Shown here piece by piece: positions 35,208 through 47,162 of a stretch of DNA of 64,000 nucleotides. Position numbers and translations under genes: made by a program. This DNA comes from Pollenia angustigena. Its lineage: Eukaryota; Arthropoda; Insecta; Diptera; Polleniidae. Numbering within the stretch: position 1 is the stretch's first letter; each line of letters opens with the position of its first letter. Location: contig OV884059.1 of the NCBI GenBank assembly GCA_930367215.1, positions 69,783,393 through 69,847,392 of the forward strand. The letters run 5' to 3'. The notes beneath the pieces are model-generated. The model had not been told where the DNA came from. It saw nothing but the letters and a program-made list of their open reading frames with translations, and did not search any database.

Positions 35208-35475
35208 AAAGGGTGTCTCAATAAGAGTGCTCTTTTTAAATTTGTTGTAATTTCTTTTGTGCAAGTGGAAACTCTGAAATTTGGCAGCTGTCACATATGT
35301 TTATTCCGATTATTATAAAATGAAGCGCTTTACGAAAGAACAACGCGCTATAATTGTAAAAAGAAAGGAATTTCTTTCGGTCAAACCCTACACCGCAGTA
35401 TATGAAAAATTATTTCTGAGAAAGTGCACTATTTGGGACCCATTGGCAGAACAAAACTATATTATGAGGTGAATT
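35208..35475 (+). pseudogene. 5' end of another mariner-like element
   Basis: A possible terminus AGGGTGTCTCAATAAGAGTG is followed by a reading MKRFTKEQRAIIVKRKEF from the ATG at 35320, the same helix-turn-helix start (TKEQRAxIV) as other DD41D-group transposases in this window. The rest is missing. It ends in a 63-codon frame stop. Confidence 0.5.
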
Positions 35476-35952
35476 TTAACCAAATGATATAATATTGTTC
35501 TTTAAATTTTTTTTTGTCCGAATATTATTTAGGTATCTTCAGCTATGTAGGTACTATGCATATGATATCGTTTTAATTCTAAGTTTAAGGATTTTTATGG
35601 GACCTATGAGTTATTTTGGACCTACCAGCACAACATTTTGTTATAACTTAAGCTATGGTCACACTTATTAAATATTTGGCCATAGCAGCATACCCCATAC
35701 TTTTGTAAACAGTTATTGTAATTAAACATGGTCTTATGGCTAATTTCACCAAATCAATTTAAATATCAATTCATATTTAAATATAGTGCTTCATAAAATT
35801 TTATTTTTATCTAACTAACAGCTATTATAAATTTTTGTATTCTGAAGAACAAAATTTTAAAACTATAAATTTTCTTTTGTCTAATTTTAAATTCAATTGT
35901 GTTCTTTACTTTAAAGTTAACATCGTCCTTTCCAGAAGTATTGTTGTTAAGC

Positions 35953-36857
35953 CAGATTTAGTTAACTACAAATAAGGGCGATGTTGAATGTGAACCATAC
36001 CTAAACGTCAACATTTGGCATTTCTCAGTTTTAGACTTACTCAATTTGAACCATGGAAAGATACACAATCGAGCAACGCGTTAAAGTTATTCAGGCTTTT
36101 TATGAAAATGGGCGTTCAAATCTAAATGTATATCGTGCACTTCGTGATTCAGTGATGAGGCGCATTTTTACCTCAGTGGATTCGTCAATAAGCAGAATTT
36201 CCGCATTTGGGCGAATGATAATCCAAGAGTGATTGTCCAAAAATTAATGCACTCACAAAGAGTGACTGTTTGGTGAGGTTTATGGGCTGGCGGCATCATC
36301 GTGCCGTATTTTTTCCAAATGAGGCCAGTAAGGCACAGTTACTGTGAATGGTGTTCGCTATTGTTAGATGATAACGAACTTTTTATGGCCCGAATTGGAA
36401 GATATGTGGTTTCAACACGACGGTGCCACTTGCCACACAGCTAACGAAACAATGGCTCTTTTGCGCGACAAGTTCAATGGCCGTGTTATCTCACGTGGTG
36501 GCGATGTCAATTGGCCGCCAAGATCATGTGATTTGACCCCGTTGTACTTCTTTCTTTGGGGTTATTTGAAAGAAAAGGTGTACGTCGATAAGCCAGCAAC
36601 AATTCAAGAGCTTAAGGATGAGATAATTCGGCACATTAACGGCATAGAACCTCAATTATGCCTCAGCGTCATCGAAAATTTGGACTATCGGATGGAGGTG
36701 TGTCGCCGAGGTCGCGGCGGCCATTTGGCCGATATTTGGTTCCATACATAATTTACTCATAACAATATTATCATAATAAAAAGAAATGACAATAATTTCC
36801 CAAATAACTTGTGTTTTATTCAAAATCAACATTGGCCCTTAAAATTTAACCACCCTG
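35953..36857 (+). mobile_element. DD41D mariner-like element, copy 2 (different family)
   Basis: The right end, read on the other strand, is CAGGGTGGTTAAATTTTAAG and is followed by TA. The left end is a degenerate match (GTTAACTACAAATAAGGGCG, then ATGTTGAATGTGAA against AATGTTGATTTTGAA). The ends differ from the copies at 7235 and 62929, so this is a separate family within the same transposase group. Confidence 0.7.
36053..36751 (+). pseudogene. DD41D mariner-like transposase, third Asp replaced
   Basis: The start is MERYTIEQRVKVIQAFYENG. An internal deletion and frameshifts remove most of the N-terminal half. TVW.GLWAGGII follows at about 36265, and a 127-codon frame (36368-36751) gives WFQHDGATCHTA with the second catalytic Asp, then NWPPRSCDLTPLYFFLWGYL. 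The third catalytic position is Tyr instead of Asp (CDLTPLD in relatives). Spacing from the second Asp to this position is 41 residues, which defines the DD41D group. Inactive on both counts. Confidence 0.85.
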
Positions 36858-37154
36858 TACAAAACGAAATTTTCTTCCATCCGTTGGAGGGTTAAACAAA
36901 TTGGTGAAATGAAATATCACACAATTAAACTTATTATACTGCTAGGTAAAGCAAAAAACTATTTCAATTATTGTTTTGTAAGATGTGGATTCATTATCAA
37001 AATAAATATAGGAATTATTTTTTAGTTTACCTGTTGGTCACGTTTTTTTTCGTCAAATATTTGCCAAGTTTGACCATAGCTTTAGTATCAATCGTAAAAG
37101 ATATTGTCGCCAACACCAACATTTTAAAGGAAGTTATGGCATTTTAACTATTAG

Positions 37155-37452
37155 CGGGAGTAGATATCAATAAAATTTTGTAAGATGATTTAGATTGCAA
37201 TAAAAGATGTTTAGACCAAATTCAATCTTAATACGATTTTCAGCGGGCTTAGTCCTTGTGACAATTGGAACTATGCACTAAATTTCATCGATTTATCTCC
37301 AAAATTGCATAAGGAATCTTAACCGCAAAACGGTATTTTTCTTGGGAGGTTCCATAATAGCCCATGGGCCCCAAATAGGGTACAATCTCAAAAAGTGGTT
37401 GCTAATACTGCGGTGTAGGGTATCAGATGGTCGGGCTTGACTAACTATACTT
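37155..37452 (-). repeat. Dispersed repeat family B, copy in complement
   Basis: It ends GCGGTGTAGGGTATCAGATGGTCGGGCTTG then ACTATACTT, the complement of the start of the copy at 12128. The stretch GTAAGATGATTTAGATTGCAATAAAA at 37178-37204 recurs at about 63897-63922, near the window's right edge. Confidence 0.65.
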
Positions 37453-39267
37453 TTTTATATTATTATTTACATTTAAGTTATTCTAAGAAAGTTCAATGGC
37501 CTTTTCATTGTGTCAAAAATCCTTTTATGCCAAAAATTATTAAATATTCTTCAAAATTACAATCTTTTCATCGATCGCATTTGTCACGTGAAGGGACGCG
37601 GAAGCACTTTTTAAATTATTTTTGCCTTAATTACAAAGCCAAACTACTTTAAGTACTAATTGAAATTGTTTTTCTTTTACTCGAATCTTACAGAGAAGCA
37701 ACTAAAATCATCGAAAAATCTTTGCGGCGCTTTAAAAAAATTTTTAAATAGGTATGTAATTAAAAACCAAATTTCTTTGGACACGCTTGATCTTTGAATA
37801 TTGAAGCGATTAATTTTAGTTTTGTTTTTAATGCAGGTTTTTGTACAAATTTAAAATCATCTTAAAGTAGATTTTAAGCCTAAGACCAGTGCGAATAAGA
37901 AATAATAATTATTTTTTATTAAAGACAGCGCAAAATTGAAAACCCGTAATCCGTTACGAAAATCAGTGAACCAACCTCTGGAAAATAATGACAGCAATAC
38001 TAAATAACCGAACAAATACATTGAAAAACTTTCAACACAGTGTCAAATTTTTCTGGCACAATTATATTTATACAGTACTTATTTTCGCTTAACCGTAAAT
38101 ACAACTATGTCTGTTCTCTTCTCACACATGGTATCCCAATGTAAATTTAATATCCACCAATCAACGAAAAATAAACATTAATGAGAATTTGTAAACATGG
38201 GGTGTATAAACACATGGACAACAGCGCGTCTGTGCAATGAATTAATTCGGCTTAAATGATAAATAACGAGTAAAATTTTTTCATCATTATTTCAAGCTGA
38301 ACACAAAAACGGAGGATGTTGTTTAACGCAACTCACACGAAGGAGGGACAAAAGAAAAGGGAGCTCTTTCAGAAAAAAAGGAAGAATGTTTGCAAAAGCA
38401 TTTAATGTAAATCCTTAAAACAATACGAGGCCATTACTATTTGACTGTGTTTGTATGTATGTTTACATGTACGGTTTGTGTAACTGTTTGCTATGGGTGG
38501 GTGTATAGAGGAGCTATTCTGTTAAATTTTTTGTTGTGGTTGTTGTTTTTTTTTTTGTTTATTCCATCTTAATTTGTCATTCGTTTTGTAGTGTATTTCA
38601 ATTGCTATATAGTATTTAATACTGTTTTCTGTGTTTTTGTGTGTATGATTCCATTTCGGCATGATGATTTTAAGTACTGTGAAGGGGCGCCTAAAGGCAC
38701 AACAGCACTGATGCATTTACCTAAAAAAAAACAAACAGAAAAAATAGAAATTTAAGCTTAAAACAAATATTTCTTTTTTAAATTTCTCATTTTAAAAAAT
38801 GTGTTTTTTTCAGCCTTTTTTGCTGTAAAATATCTGTTTCTGCATGTTTTTTCCTTTTTTAAACAAAACAAACAAATGAGCTGAAAAAAATGAAAAAAGT
38901 ACAAACGAAATATACAATATAACAAAATTAAAAAAATAAAGATGAATTATTTTGTTAAATAAAGAAACAAAACAAAAATGTTTTTAGTACCTAGTACACT
39001 GAAGAAAATATATAAATATCTACACTAGTGTTTCAACATAAGAAATGATAATAACACTGTGCTAGTAAAAACAAAACCGACAAGCGGGAACCCGACGGGT
39101 TAACCTAATGTTTTGTTTGAAACTTTATTTTATATACATACATACGTGAAAAAAAAATTAGAATCATAGTCGCAATTTCCAATGTTTAATGCCGTTTTAA
39201 AAAACAAACTTTCGAAATTTTGGTAATAAATTACACTACGTGACAGTTTTTTGACACACCCAATGTA
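37453..39267. other. Mostly unique AT-rich DNA, no gene proven
   Basis: No transposon signature. On the minus strand a long pyrimidine run ends in TTTTTTTTTAG at about 38720, followed by a 40-codon open segment, which looks like a splice acceptor but has no convincing donor. The first 300 bases contain only an unrecognised 71-codon frame. Confidence 0.35.
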
Positions 39268-39581
39268 AAATTGTCCGCTGAATCCGAATATGAAGTCAGA
39301 ATTATCAAAAGTTTTTTATACATTCCAAAATAACCGTTATTTGTGTTTTTAAAAAAGATGATGTGACTGAAATGCAAATAGGTACCTATATTCAAAAACT
39401 TTAAACGGATTATGTATTTCTTTCTTGTTGGTGAAAGGTTATAAAATTTTAAAATAACCATGGGTTGTTTCTGAACATGAGTCAATAAATGGCAGAGTTA
39501 TAGTGGACAAAATTTCAAACTTCATTATAAATTTGATACTTTTGACAATTCTGACTTCATATTCGGATTCAGCGGACAATT
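39268..39581. mobile_element. 314-bp MITE with about 43-bp TIRs
   Basis: AATTGTCCGCTGAATCCGAA, continuing TATGAAGTCAGAATTATCAAAAGT, is mirrored by ACTTTTGACAATTCTGACTT through CGGACAATT. The arms match with few changes. Non-coding. Confidence 0.8.
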
Positions 39582-39730
39582 AGGTGTCAGATTTATTTGG
39601 TCACGACTTTGTTGGAAATTTGTGGCACAGTGTTATTTTTTCCCAAAAAAAAAAAAAAAAATATGTTTCCAAAACGACTCCGCAGGTTTTGACTTACTTA
39701 AAGGTAGTTTTATTGCTGGGTTTTTTTTAT

Positions 39731-40841
39731 TTATTGCAACATAATCATGTCTCAAAAAACCAAAAATTTTAAGTTACTTAAGCAAAAGTCTTCCTTTATA
39801 CCTTCTTTATATGTAAATTAGCATTATATCTCAAACTGAACCGAAGTTATAGCAAAATATATTTTATTAAATCTGTATATGGGCATTTCCGTCAAAAGGA
39901 CCGAAAGTTTAAAAGTTATTAAAAGCTGATTATTTTACGATATTGTTATAGAGAAATAGTTAGATTTTACTAATTTTATAAATTTACCCATACATTTGTT
40001 CACTTAGATGAACAATCAGACTGTAAAGTTGTGCAAACGTAATTTCTTATTTGTGAGAATGTTTTATTGTATGTTTTCTTTAATATAAACTTCCTTTAAA
40101 GAGGTGATATTTGATAAAAATTATTTCAAAAAACTGTTCTTACATGGTCTGTAATCTAAGGAAGAGCTCAAAGAGAAAAATGTTATTCGGATTAACGGTA
40201 AATTTTTGTTTTGTTTTAATCATTATACAGTTAAATTATTATGGAAAAAATTTCACTTTCAAAATGTCACGTATCGACCCAGATTTTGGCTTAAAAAAAA
40301 TACAAAAGATTTTGGAATCAAACCAAATACATTTAAATGTTACATTGCTACGTAAAATTCTGAAAGTTGTTTGACTAAAAAATTGTGCCAGAATTCGCTG
40401 AATTACGCCTTTTTATACATGGCCACAAAAACTACGTCTTTTTTTACGTTCAAACCGCTACTTTTTTGCGGTTATCTTTGATGCGCGATTCACTCCATAA
40501 ACTTTAGCATAGATAACAGTGCTTTCTAAGGGCCATTATTACAATTTGGCGTTAGCTGTTATCCGACAGTTAACAGACGCTTTTTGACAGATAACACATT
40601 ATTATCTGTCAATTTAATCTTAACTTTAACTAACTTCAAGTTGTAATAATAGCCCTAAGTGCTATAATTTAAGGGTTAAGAGAACGTTAAAATATTTGTT
40701 GCTTAAAATGTTATTGCATTTTTGATGCATACGACTGTCACGTTCAACACTTTGGAATTACCCATATAAAGGTACATTTTGAAAACTATAATCGTATTTT
40801 GCCAAGTTCGATTTTTTTGAGATATGACTATGTAGCAATAA
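39731..40841. mobile_element. TIR element related to the 2624 MITE
   Basis: The left end TTATTGCAACATAATCATGT, then CTCAAAA, is mirrored by TTTTTGAGATATGACTATGT, then AGCAATAA. Internal words AACTGAACCGAAGTTATAGC and AAAGGTACATTTTGAAAACT match the MITE at 2624-2853, which thus looks like a deletion derivative. An 87-codon frame at 40111-40374 is unrecognised. A tiny MITE is nested inside. Confidence 0.7.
40530..40655. mobile_element. 126-bp MITE with TAA duplication
   Basis: GGGCCATTATTACAATTTGG is mirrored by CAAGTTGTAATAATAGCCC. TAA flanks both sides (40527-40529 and 40656-40658). The interior has GTTAACAG/AACTTTAAC words like those in the element at 6139-6254. Confidence 0.8.
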
Positions 40842-41299
40842 TTTTAATTAAATAAAACCAAAATATACTTTTAAAAAAGTATATTTTTAAATACAAATTC
40901 TATTACTCGAGGTGTGAATTTCTAACTGTTCTAAAGATAATTGGCTAATGTTTGTATGAAGTACGTACTGATACATATCAATATTTTTTCTGGTTCATGT
41001 TTTTTGTAAAATTTTGAATGGTTTTATCGTCTTTTGTGGAGAAGAACTAACTTACATGCAGTTATTCGTGGCAAACCAAAACTTAATGTTATGTAATCCA
41101 AAAATTAATTGGAAACGAATGCACTATGGCCAAATTTCCTAATTTGGTGGCAAAACTTCGATTTTCAACCAGATATTTTAAAATATTCAATTGCCTACAT
41201 TTATCCGACTTATGATCAAGTCTATGGAAATAAGTTGATATGTAGGCCGGATTTAAGCAAAAAATTGAGAACAGCACTTTTGAAAGTTTCGACCAATCA

Positions 41300-42366
41300 C
41301 ACTGAAAGAATTATGCTTCATAAATCTAATGAATCAATTTCATTCAATTTGTTTCATTAATCCAATGGAAAATTTCATTACGGGAATGAAATTTTACAAA
41401 TATAATGAAACAATTTCATTAACACTACGATATTGAGTTTCGTAATTTCGCTAGCATTTTTCTTTTAATTAATGACAACTTAATATCACTTTCAAAAGAA
41501 AAATTCAACTTATTGTTATAAATAATTTCAATAGGTTTTTGAACTATTAATTAAAATATTTAAATATTTTTAAGTTAATGAAAAAAAGGAATCTTTTGTG
41601 ACTGCATATTTTTCATGATAAATGTCACTGAAACAATGTAAACCAGATAAGATTCTTTAACTTCAAAATACTTATAACCAAAAAATTTTCTTCCTATATC
41701 TGTTGTAAAAACGTATTTTTAATTCAATTTTTAGCGGTAGACATGAAAATACATATGTATATGCAAAAATTTTAAATATTAATGTTTCATAACGTTAATG
41801 AAAAAAATTCATTACCATAACGAAATACTGATTTTAACGTAATGTAAGAAATATTTAGGTTCAAAAACAAACAACGTGAAAGAAAAAACAAAAGCACAAA
41901 ATTCTCACATTCTTTGTTTCTCCTACTGTTAATTTAAATACACAAAATATACGCAGTAGTACAAGCCAGAAAAATGGAAAGAAGGCAGATGAAGGTCGTC
42001 GCGTGCTGGGAAATGAATTGAGTACAATTTACTTAAAGGTAAGCTGATGAAAGTAGAACATAACATGATGTAAACGAAATAAAATTAATGAAACTTGATG
42101 ATTTGAAACAGGAATAAAAAAAAATATATTAAACATTTCATTCAAATATAAAAATATTTATATTAAAATAATAAAAAATTCTTTAAACGTTTGACAATAA
42201 AATAATGCAAAATGTTCATTGATTTTATGAAACATTTCATTAACCGGGGGCTTATGTAACATTCTTCATTAATCCAATGAAGGGTTACATTGGTTGACTT
42301 TTAATGTAATTTTTCATTGGATTAATGTCAAAATCCATTGGATCTGTGAAGAAAATTCTTTCAGTG
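41300..42366. mobile_element. TIR element starting CACTGAAAGAATT
   Basis: The left end CACTGAAAGAATTATGCTTC and the complement of the right end CACTGAAAGAATTTTCTTCA agree. TTCATTAATCCAATG-type words repeat at both ends (41350, 42265, 42320). The 1.07-kb interior is AT-rich without a recognisable transposase. The target duplication was not resolved. Confidence 0.7.
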
Positions 42367-44231
42367 AACTTTTTGTGACATCAGTCAAGCCATTAAAAAT
42401 GATTTATTCAGCAGGTGATATTATTTGGATAAATCTTACACCTCAGTCAGAACAAGTTTGCAGACCATTAAAACTGGAGCTTGTCAAGGAAAGAAAAGAT
42501 ATCAGCCACATTCAGCGTTCCCATTTGTCAAGTTTTCCCTTTTTTTGCATTCACAGATTATGATCTTAAGTTTTTTTTTTTTTAAATATTTATACACTTT
42601 ATAATGAACCATTTTTAGTTTTGTCATTTTTGATGATGTATGTATTGTTTGCACAAGCTACCGAATTATTTTAAGTTATGTCACTTTAGCTGAATTCTTT
42701 TAAAGTTTTGACACTTATGCCATATTTTCAACTGACACAAGTCTAATTAATATATAAAAACCAGCAAAGATTTATTTTATCAAAAGTTTCACAATTCGGA
42801 TTAAGACTATTTAGCACTTAGCAGTAGGAATCTATTACCATTATATTTTCTGTCACAACTCAAAATAAGTCACTTATGCAACTCTATACCAATTGAAACA
42901 TAAAGAAAGACATAACCGTTTTTTAGCAACAGGTAACAACAACAAAATACACTGATATTTTTTTTTATAGATAAACAAGTGTATTGTGCATAGTTTAAGC
43001 ATATAAACCTTAAAAATTAAAATTTTGAAATGAGGCACTTTTGAAATAAGTGTGCGATATGTATTTCCGGAGGAAAAAAACTGAAGTCAAATAAACAAAT
43101 CATTAAATAACAATTTGAAGAACATTTTTCCAGTCGCAAACTTGAAATGCAACATTGTCTTTTTTTATTCTAAACTAAATTTTGGTGTTGGAGTTTCTTG
43201 CTTGACTTTTGATTTTTAAAATGCAGCAATAATTTAAAATTTTCCTTTTTAAAAATTATAAAAAAATGTTGGGAATTTTGTGGTTAACAAAAAACTTTTA
43301 AATAACCAAATTTTGACTTCTGCTTAATAATGTTCTTCCTACTTTAAAAACCCTTCCCCCAACTAACATTTTAAGTGGCCAGTTTAATCAGCACGTTGCC
43401 AAAACCTGCATTAATGCGTAAGTCTCCGGTACGTTATAAGGACAAAAAATAATAAGGAGAATACCACATCGTTATCTTAAAAGTACGTATAATTTAAAAT
43501 CTAACAGCTTAACTTCAAAAAATATTTTTCTCGTTGTGCACAAAATCCAACCAACCATCATCAGCCATCCATTCATTCAGTCATTCCAACCACCATGTGC
43601 TTTATTTTCTCATTCCATTTAAAAGAAATTAACTTTAAGTTAAAAAATGTTTTATAAAATATTTTAAAGTAAATAAGTATTTTTCTTGTAACATTTGTTT
43701 TTCTGTGAAAATTTTGGAAAATGTCTTCGCCATGTTCACTATTTTATGTATTGCATAAATGAAGGGGGAGCCAGAAGCAGGGTGGATGTTCAGATAAATA
43801 CTTTTGTAACATTATACGGCAGACTGTAAATGGAATCGAGTTATATCCTCTTAATAATATAAAAAAAAATGAAGCAGCAACAACAACGCTGCATTAAAAT
43901 ATATTTGTTATAAAATATTTGATTTAAAATCGTTAAATGATTCTTTTAAATTAAAAAAAAAATTGGTCTCTAAAACAGAAATGTTGCATATGTATTAAAA
44001 ACAGTGTTGCCAGAAATATGTAAAAATGTTGTCTTCGTTGATAGAGTATTTTAAATTCTTTACATAAATATTTTAATAGTTAAGTATTTATTATGCATGA
44101 AAATGCTTAAAAAGTTTTAATATTGGGTGTTTCTAAAATATCCTTGCAAAAGCCAAATCTTTGGGAAATGATTTTGACAAGTGTAAAGGTAAAAACGACA
44201 AGAGATGAGATTTTGCAAATCTTTACAAGCT
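42367..44231. other. No gene recognised
   Basis: AT-rich, apparently unique. CAGTGTTGCCAGAAA near 44003 resembles a hAT end, without a partner. Confidence 0.4.
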
Positions 44232-44234
44232 TTA

Positions 44235-44744
44235 TGCTATGTTCACATTTGGGTTCTTAAACGCGTTTAAGCAGCTCGAACGTGATTAAGCTCTAATCAC
44301 TTCAAAATCGAGATGATTAACCATACATTGAAGTGATTTGTAATCACTTCAAATCGACATGATTACAACTAAATCACTTCATAAACCACATAGAATCCAC
44401 TGAACATACCCCAAATGAGAATCGCCAACATGATCGTGTACAACCGGCCAAGATGGCTGCTTAATGTTTTTATTTTTTTTTTTCTTAAATAATTCATAAA
44501 TTTTCACAATTACATCATTAAAATTATTAAAATAATCTTCTGATAACTTTATAAAAGTGTTTTTATCAATTTTTAATACTTGAAAGAAATTTAAATTTGT
44601 TTGTTGTTTTTTTGTGTGCTTGTGTGTGTGTTTTTTCTTAATCATCTGTCATCTTAAACATCTCAAATGTAATGTGAACGGCTTTGATTAGCTAAATCAA
44701 CATTTTGCTTAAACGCGTTTAAAAACCCAAATGTGAACATAGCA
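44235..44744. mobile_element. 510-bp MITE with TTA duplication
   Basis: TGCTATGTTCACATTTGGGT and its complement at the right end are flanked by TTA (44232-44234 and 44745-44747). The ends also share TTAAACGCGTTTAA, itself a palindrome. The left half contains repeated AATCACTTCAA words in both orientations. TTA targeting suggests PIF/Harbinger mobilisation. Confidence 0.85.
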
Positions 44745-45540
44745 TTAAAGTTAAAAAAGGAATACAGAGTTTTAACCCATTTTTTCTAAAGTATTCTAAA
44801 ATGTAACTTTAATAACATGAAAAATCGCGTTCAAATTAAATAATACACAATAGATTTATTATTTGTTATAACAACGTTCTAGCTATTTGTTAACAGATGA
44901 TTCTGCGCGTGATATATTCTTAAAGATGACATCCTTTCTGTTTCGAAAAGTTTAGATATTAGGCAACTTTGCTAAATAAATAATGTTCAGAACAAGAATG
45001 ATAGAAATAAAGATATTACGCTATCCTAAAACATAATTGAAATCTTCTGCGCATGTCGGACAAATGACGTTACGCGAACTGCATTCCTGTTGGCTTAAAA
45101 TTTCAAGCTGGCAATTTGTATATAGCTGTTGTTTAATTACGGAGTTTATACCTACAATAGCTGCGTTCGAGAACACAAAAGTTTTTACTATTTTTTACTG
45201 AACTTTACTGCATTTTACGAAATTGCGTTCGAGTACACAAAATACAGTAAATGAGAACACAAATTGAAAGCGGTAAGTGACAGTTCTTGTCTGAGTATTT
45301 ACAAATTTTTACTGCAGAAATTTTTGCAGTAAAATTTAGTAAATCAAAAACACATATGTTTCAATAAACAAAAGTAACAAATAAAAAGCATACAAATTGT
45401 GAAAAAATTGTTAAATAAAAGAAAAGCTGAAATAAAAATTAAACCAAAACAAAAAGTGAATAACTATTAATTAATTAAACTTGTTTGTGAAGCATTTATT
45501 TGGCTGAACACAAACGTTTGAACTTTTTTTTGCTGTGCCC

Positions 45541-47162
45541 AACAAACACGAAGTCAAACCTTTGATATGAAATGACTTTATCATTTGACATCAAAAACAA
45601 TTCTCAAACGTTTTTCAATTGTTTGATTTAACATTTAAATTCAAATTGATAATGATTTGAAAATGAATTTGATATCAAATGTTTTATCAATTTGATGTCA
45701 AATGTTAAATCAAATCAGAAATAAACTTGGCAATACTAAAGCGAAAAATAAATGTAATCATTAAAAATGGCGATTAAAGTTACATTTTTTTACTTTGTGG
45801 TTACATGTGTTTTACTATTAAAAATAAATTTTAATAAAAAGTGAACAGCTTATTTCTTGTGAAAAATAAAAATTATTTGTGAGTAATTCCAATACTTAAG
45901 AATACAAAAAAAAAAGGAAAATAAAACGGGAAACTGAAGAAAGTTTGTTGATCGATCGCGGTGCTACAATCCTCAAAATAAAAAGGAGGCAAGTAGTTTG
46001 TCTTCCCAAGAATTAGAGGACGGAAAGAACATTATTTCATTTTTTAGCTATGGTGCCGAATGTTTATCTCACAGTTTATTTAAATAAATAATGAATTTAA
46101 ATTAAAAAATCACATGGGTAATTCCATGTCAATACGACCAAGAGTGGGACACGACCCCCTCCGATTTTAAACTTGGTACGCTGAATCCAGTGGTGCTAAC
46201 CGTTTTTTTAGGTTAGCTTGTGTTTTCAAGACATACCGTTATTTCGAAAATGTAAGAGGCTGCACAGCCTATATTCGCGTAACTCAAAAACGGTTTAGTT
46301 TATTGAAATAACTAAAAAAACCGAAATTCGGCAATAAATAATAAAGTGGGGTTTGTCATACATTTGACCCATCTAGGAGCATCCTACGCGCTGTACCATA
46401 CAAATATTGCGGCTTAATAAAATTCTTTTATTTGGCCCCTGCAGCGCGTAGGATGCTCCTAGATGGGTCAAATGTATGACCAACCCAACTTTATTATTTA
46501 TTGCCGAATTTCGGTTTTTTTTAGTTATTTCAATAAACTAAACGGTTTTTGAGTTACGCGAATATATGCTGTGCAGCCTCTTACATTTTCGAAATAACGG
46601 TATATCTTGAAAAGAACAGCTAACCTAAAAAAACGGTTAGCACCACTGGATTCAAAAAAAAATATTTTTTTTCAATATATGGTTTGTAGCCCCAAGTATT
46701 CTCTTTAAAATGACATTAAAATCATCTTCGTATGTCAAGTAGTTTTCGAGATATTGAAGAAATAACCTCAACTCATTCGGCTAATTCTGCGAAATTATGA
46801 CATTTTGTATATGACATAACTTTCGAAAAACAAATTTTAAAATTTTTTTCGTTCATATATGTTCCTTATAAGATAAAAGGAACCTTCTCCCCAAATTTCA
46901 TTAAAATCGGAAGGGGTCGTGTCCCACTCTTGGTCGTTTTGACATGGAATTACCCACATATTTTTATTTATATTCCACATTGTATTATAATCCACATTTG
47001 AAAAACATTTGAGAATTACGTTTGAAAACAAGTTGACAATAAAGGCATTTTTCAATTTGAAAATATTTATCATTAATCATTATCATTATCAAACGTTTGT
47101 CGTCTGAGAAAACGTTTGATTTCAAATAATTCTCAATTTGAAATCAAACCTCCGTGTTTGTT
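45541..47162. mobile_element. Second-level insertion with AACAAACACG ends
   Basis: It begins AACAAACACGAAG and ends CTCCGTGTTTGTT. The ends are surrounded by TTTGATnTCAAAT/ATTTGAnATCAAA words in both orientations, forming broad imperfect inverted arms. Comparison with 26577-27362 shows that this block is an insertion. It carries a third-level foldback. No coding frame. Confidence 0.7.
46115..46955. mobile_element. Third-level foldback element with long hairpin
   Basis: The outer ends GGGTAATTCCATGTCAATAC and its complement (about 53 bp of inverted repeat) are flanked by ACAT on both sides. Inside are two near-identical inverted arms of about 212 bp, 46182-46393 and 46442-46655, separated by a loop of about 48 bases. 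The right part has AAATTTCATTAAAATCGG at 46893-46910. Transcription across it would give a long hairpin RNA. A diverged relative lies at 56690-57262. Confidence 0.85.

Noticed and set aside
14907..44020. CAGTGTTGCC hAT-like ends at 14907 and 44003
   Set aside because: Each lacks a complementary end and a duplication within reach, so no element could be drawn. The sequence also resembles interior words of the DD41D copies (GGCAACACTGG).
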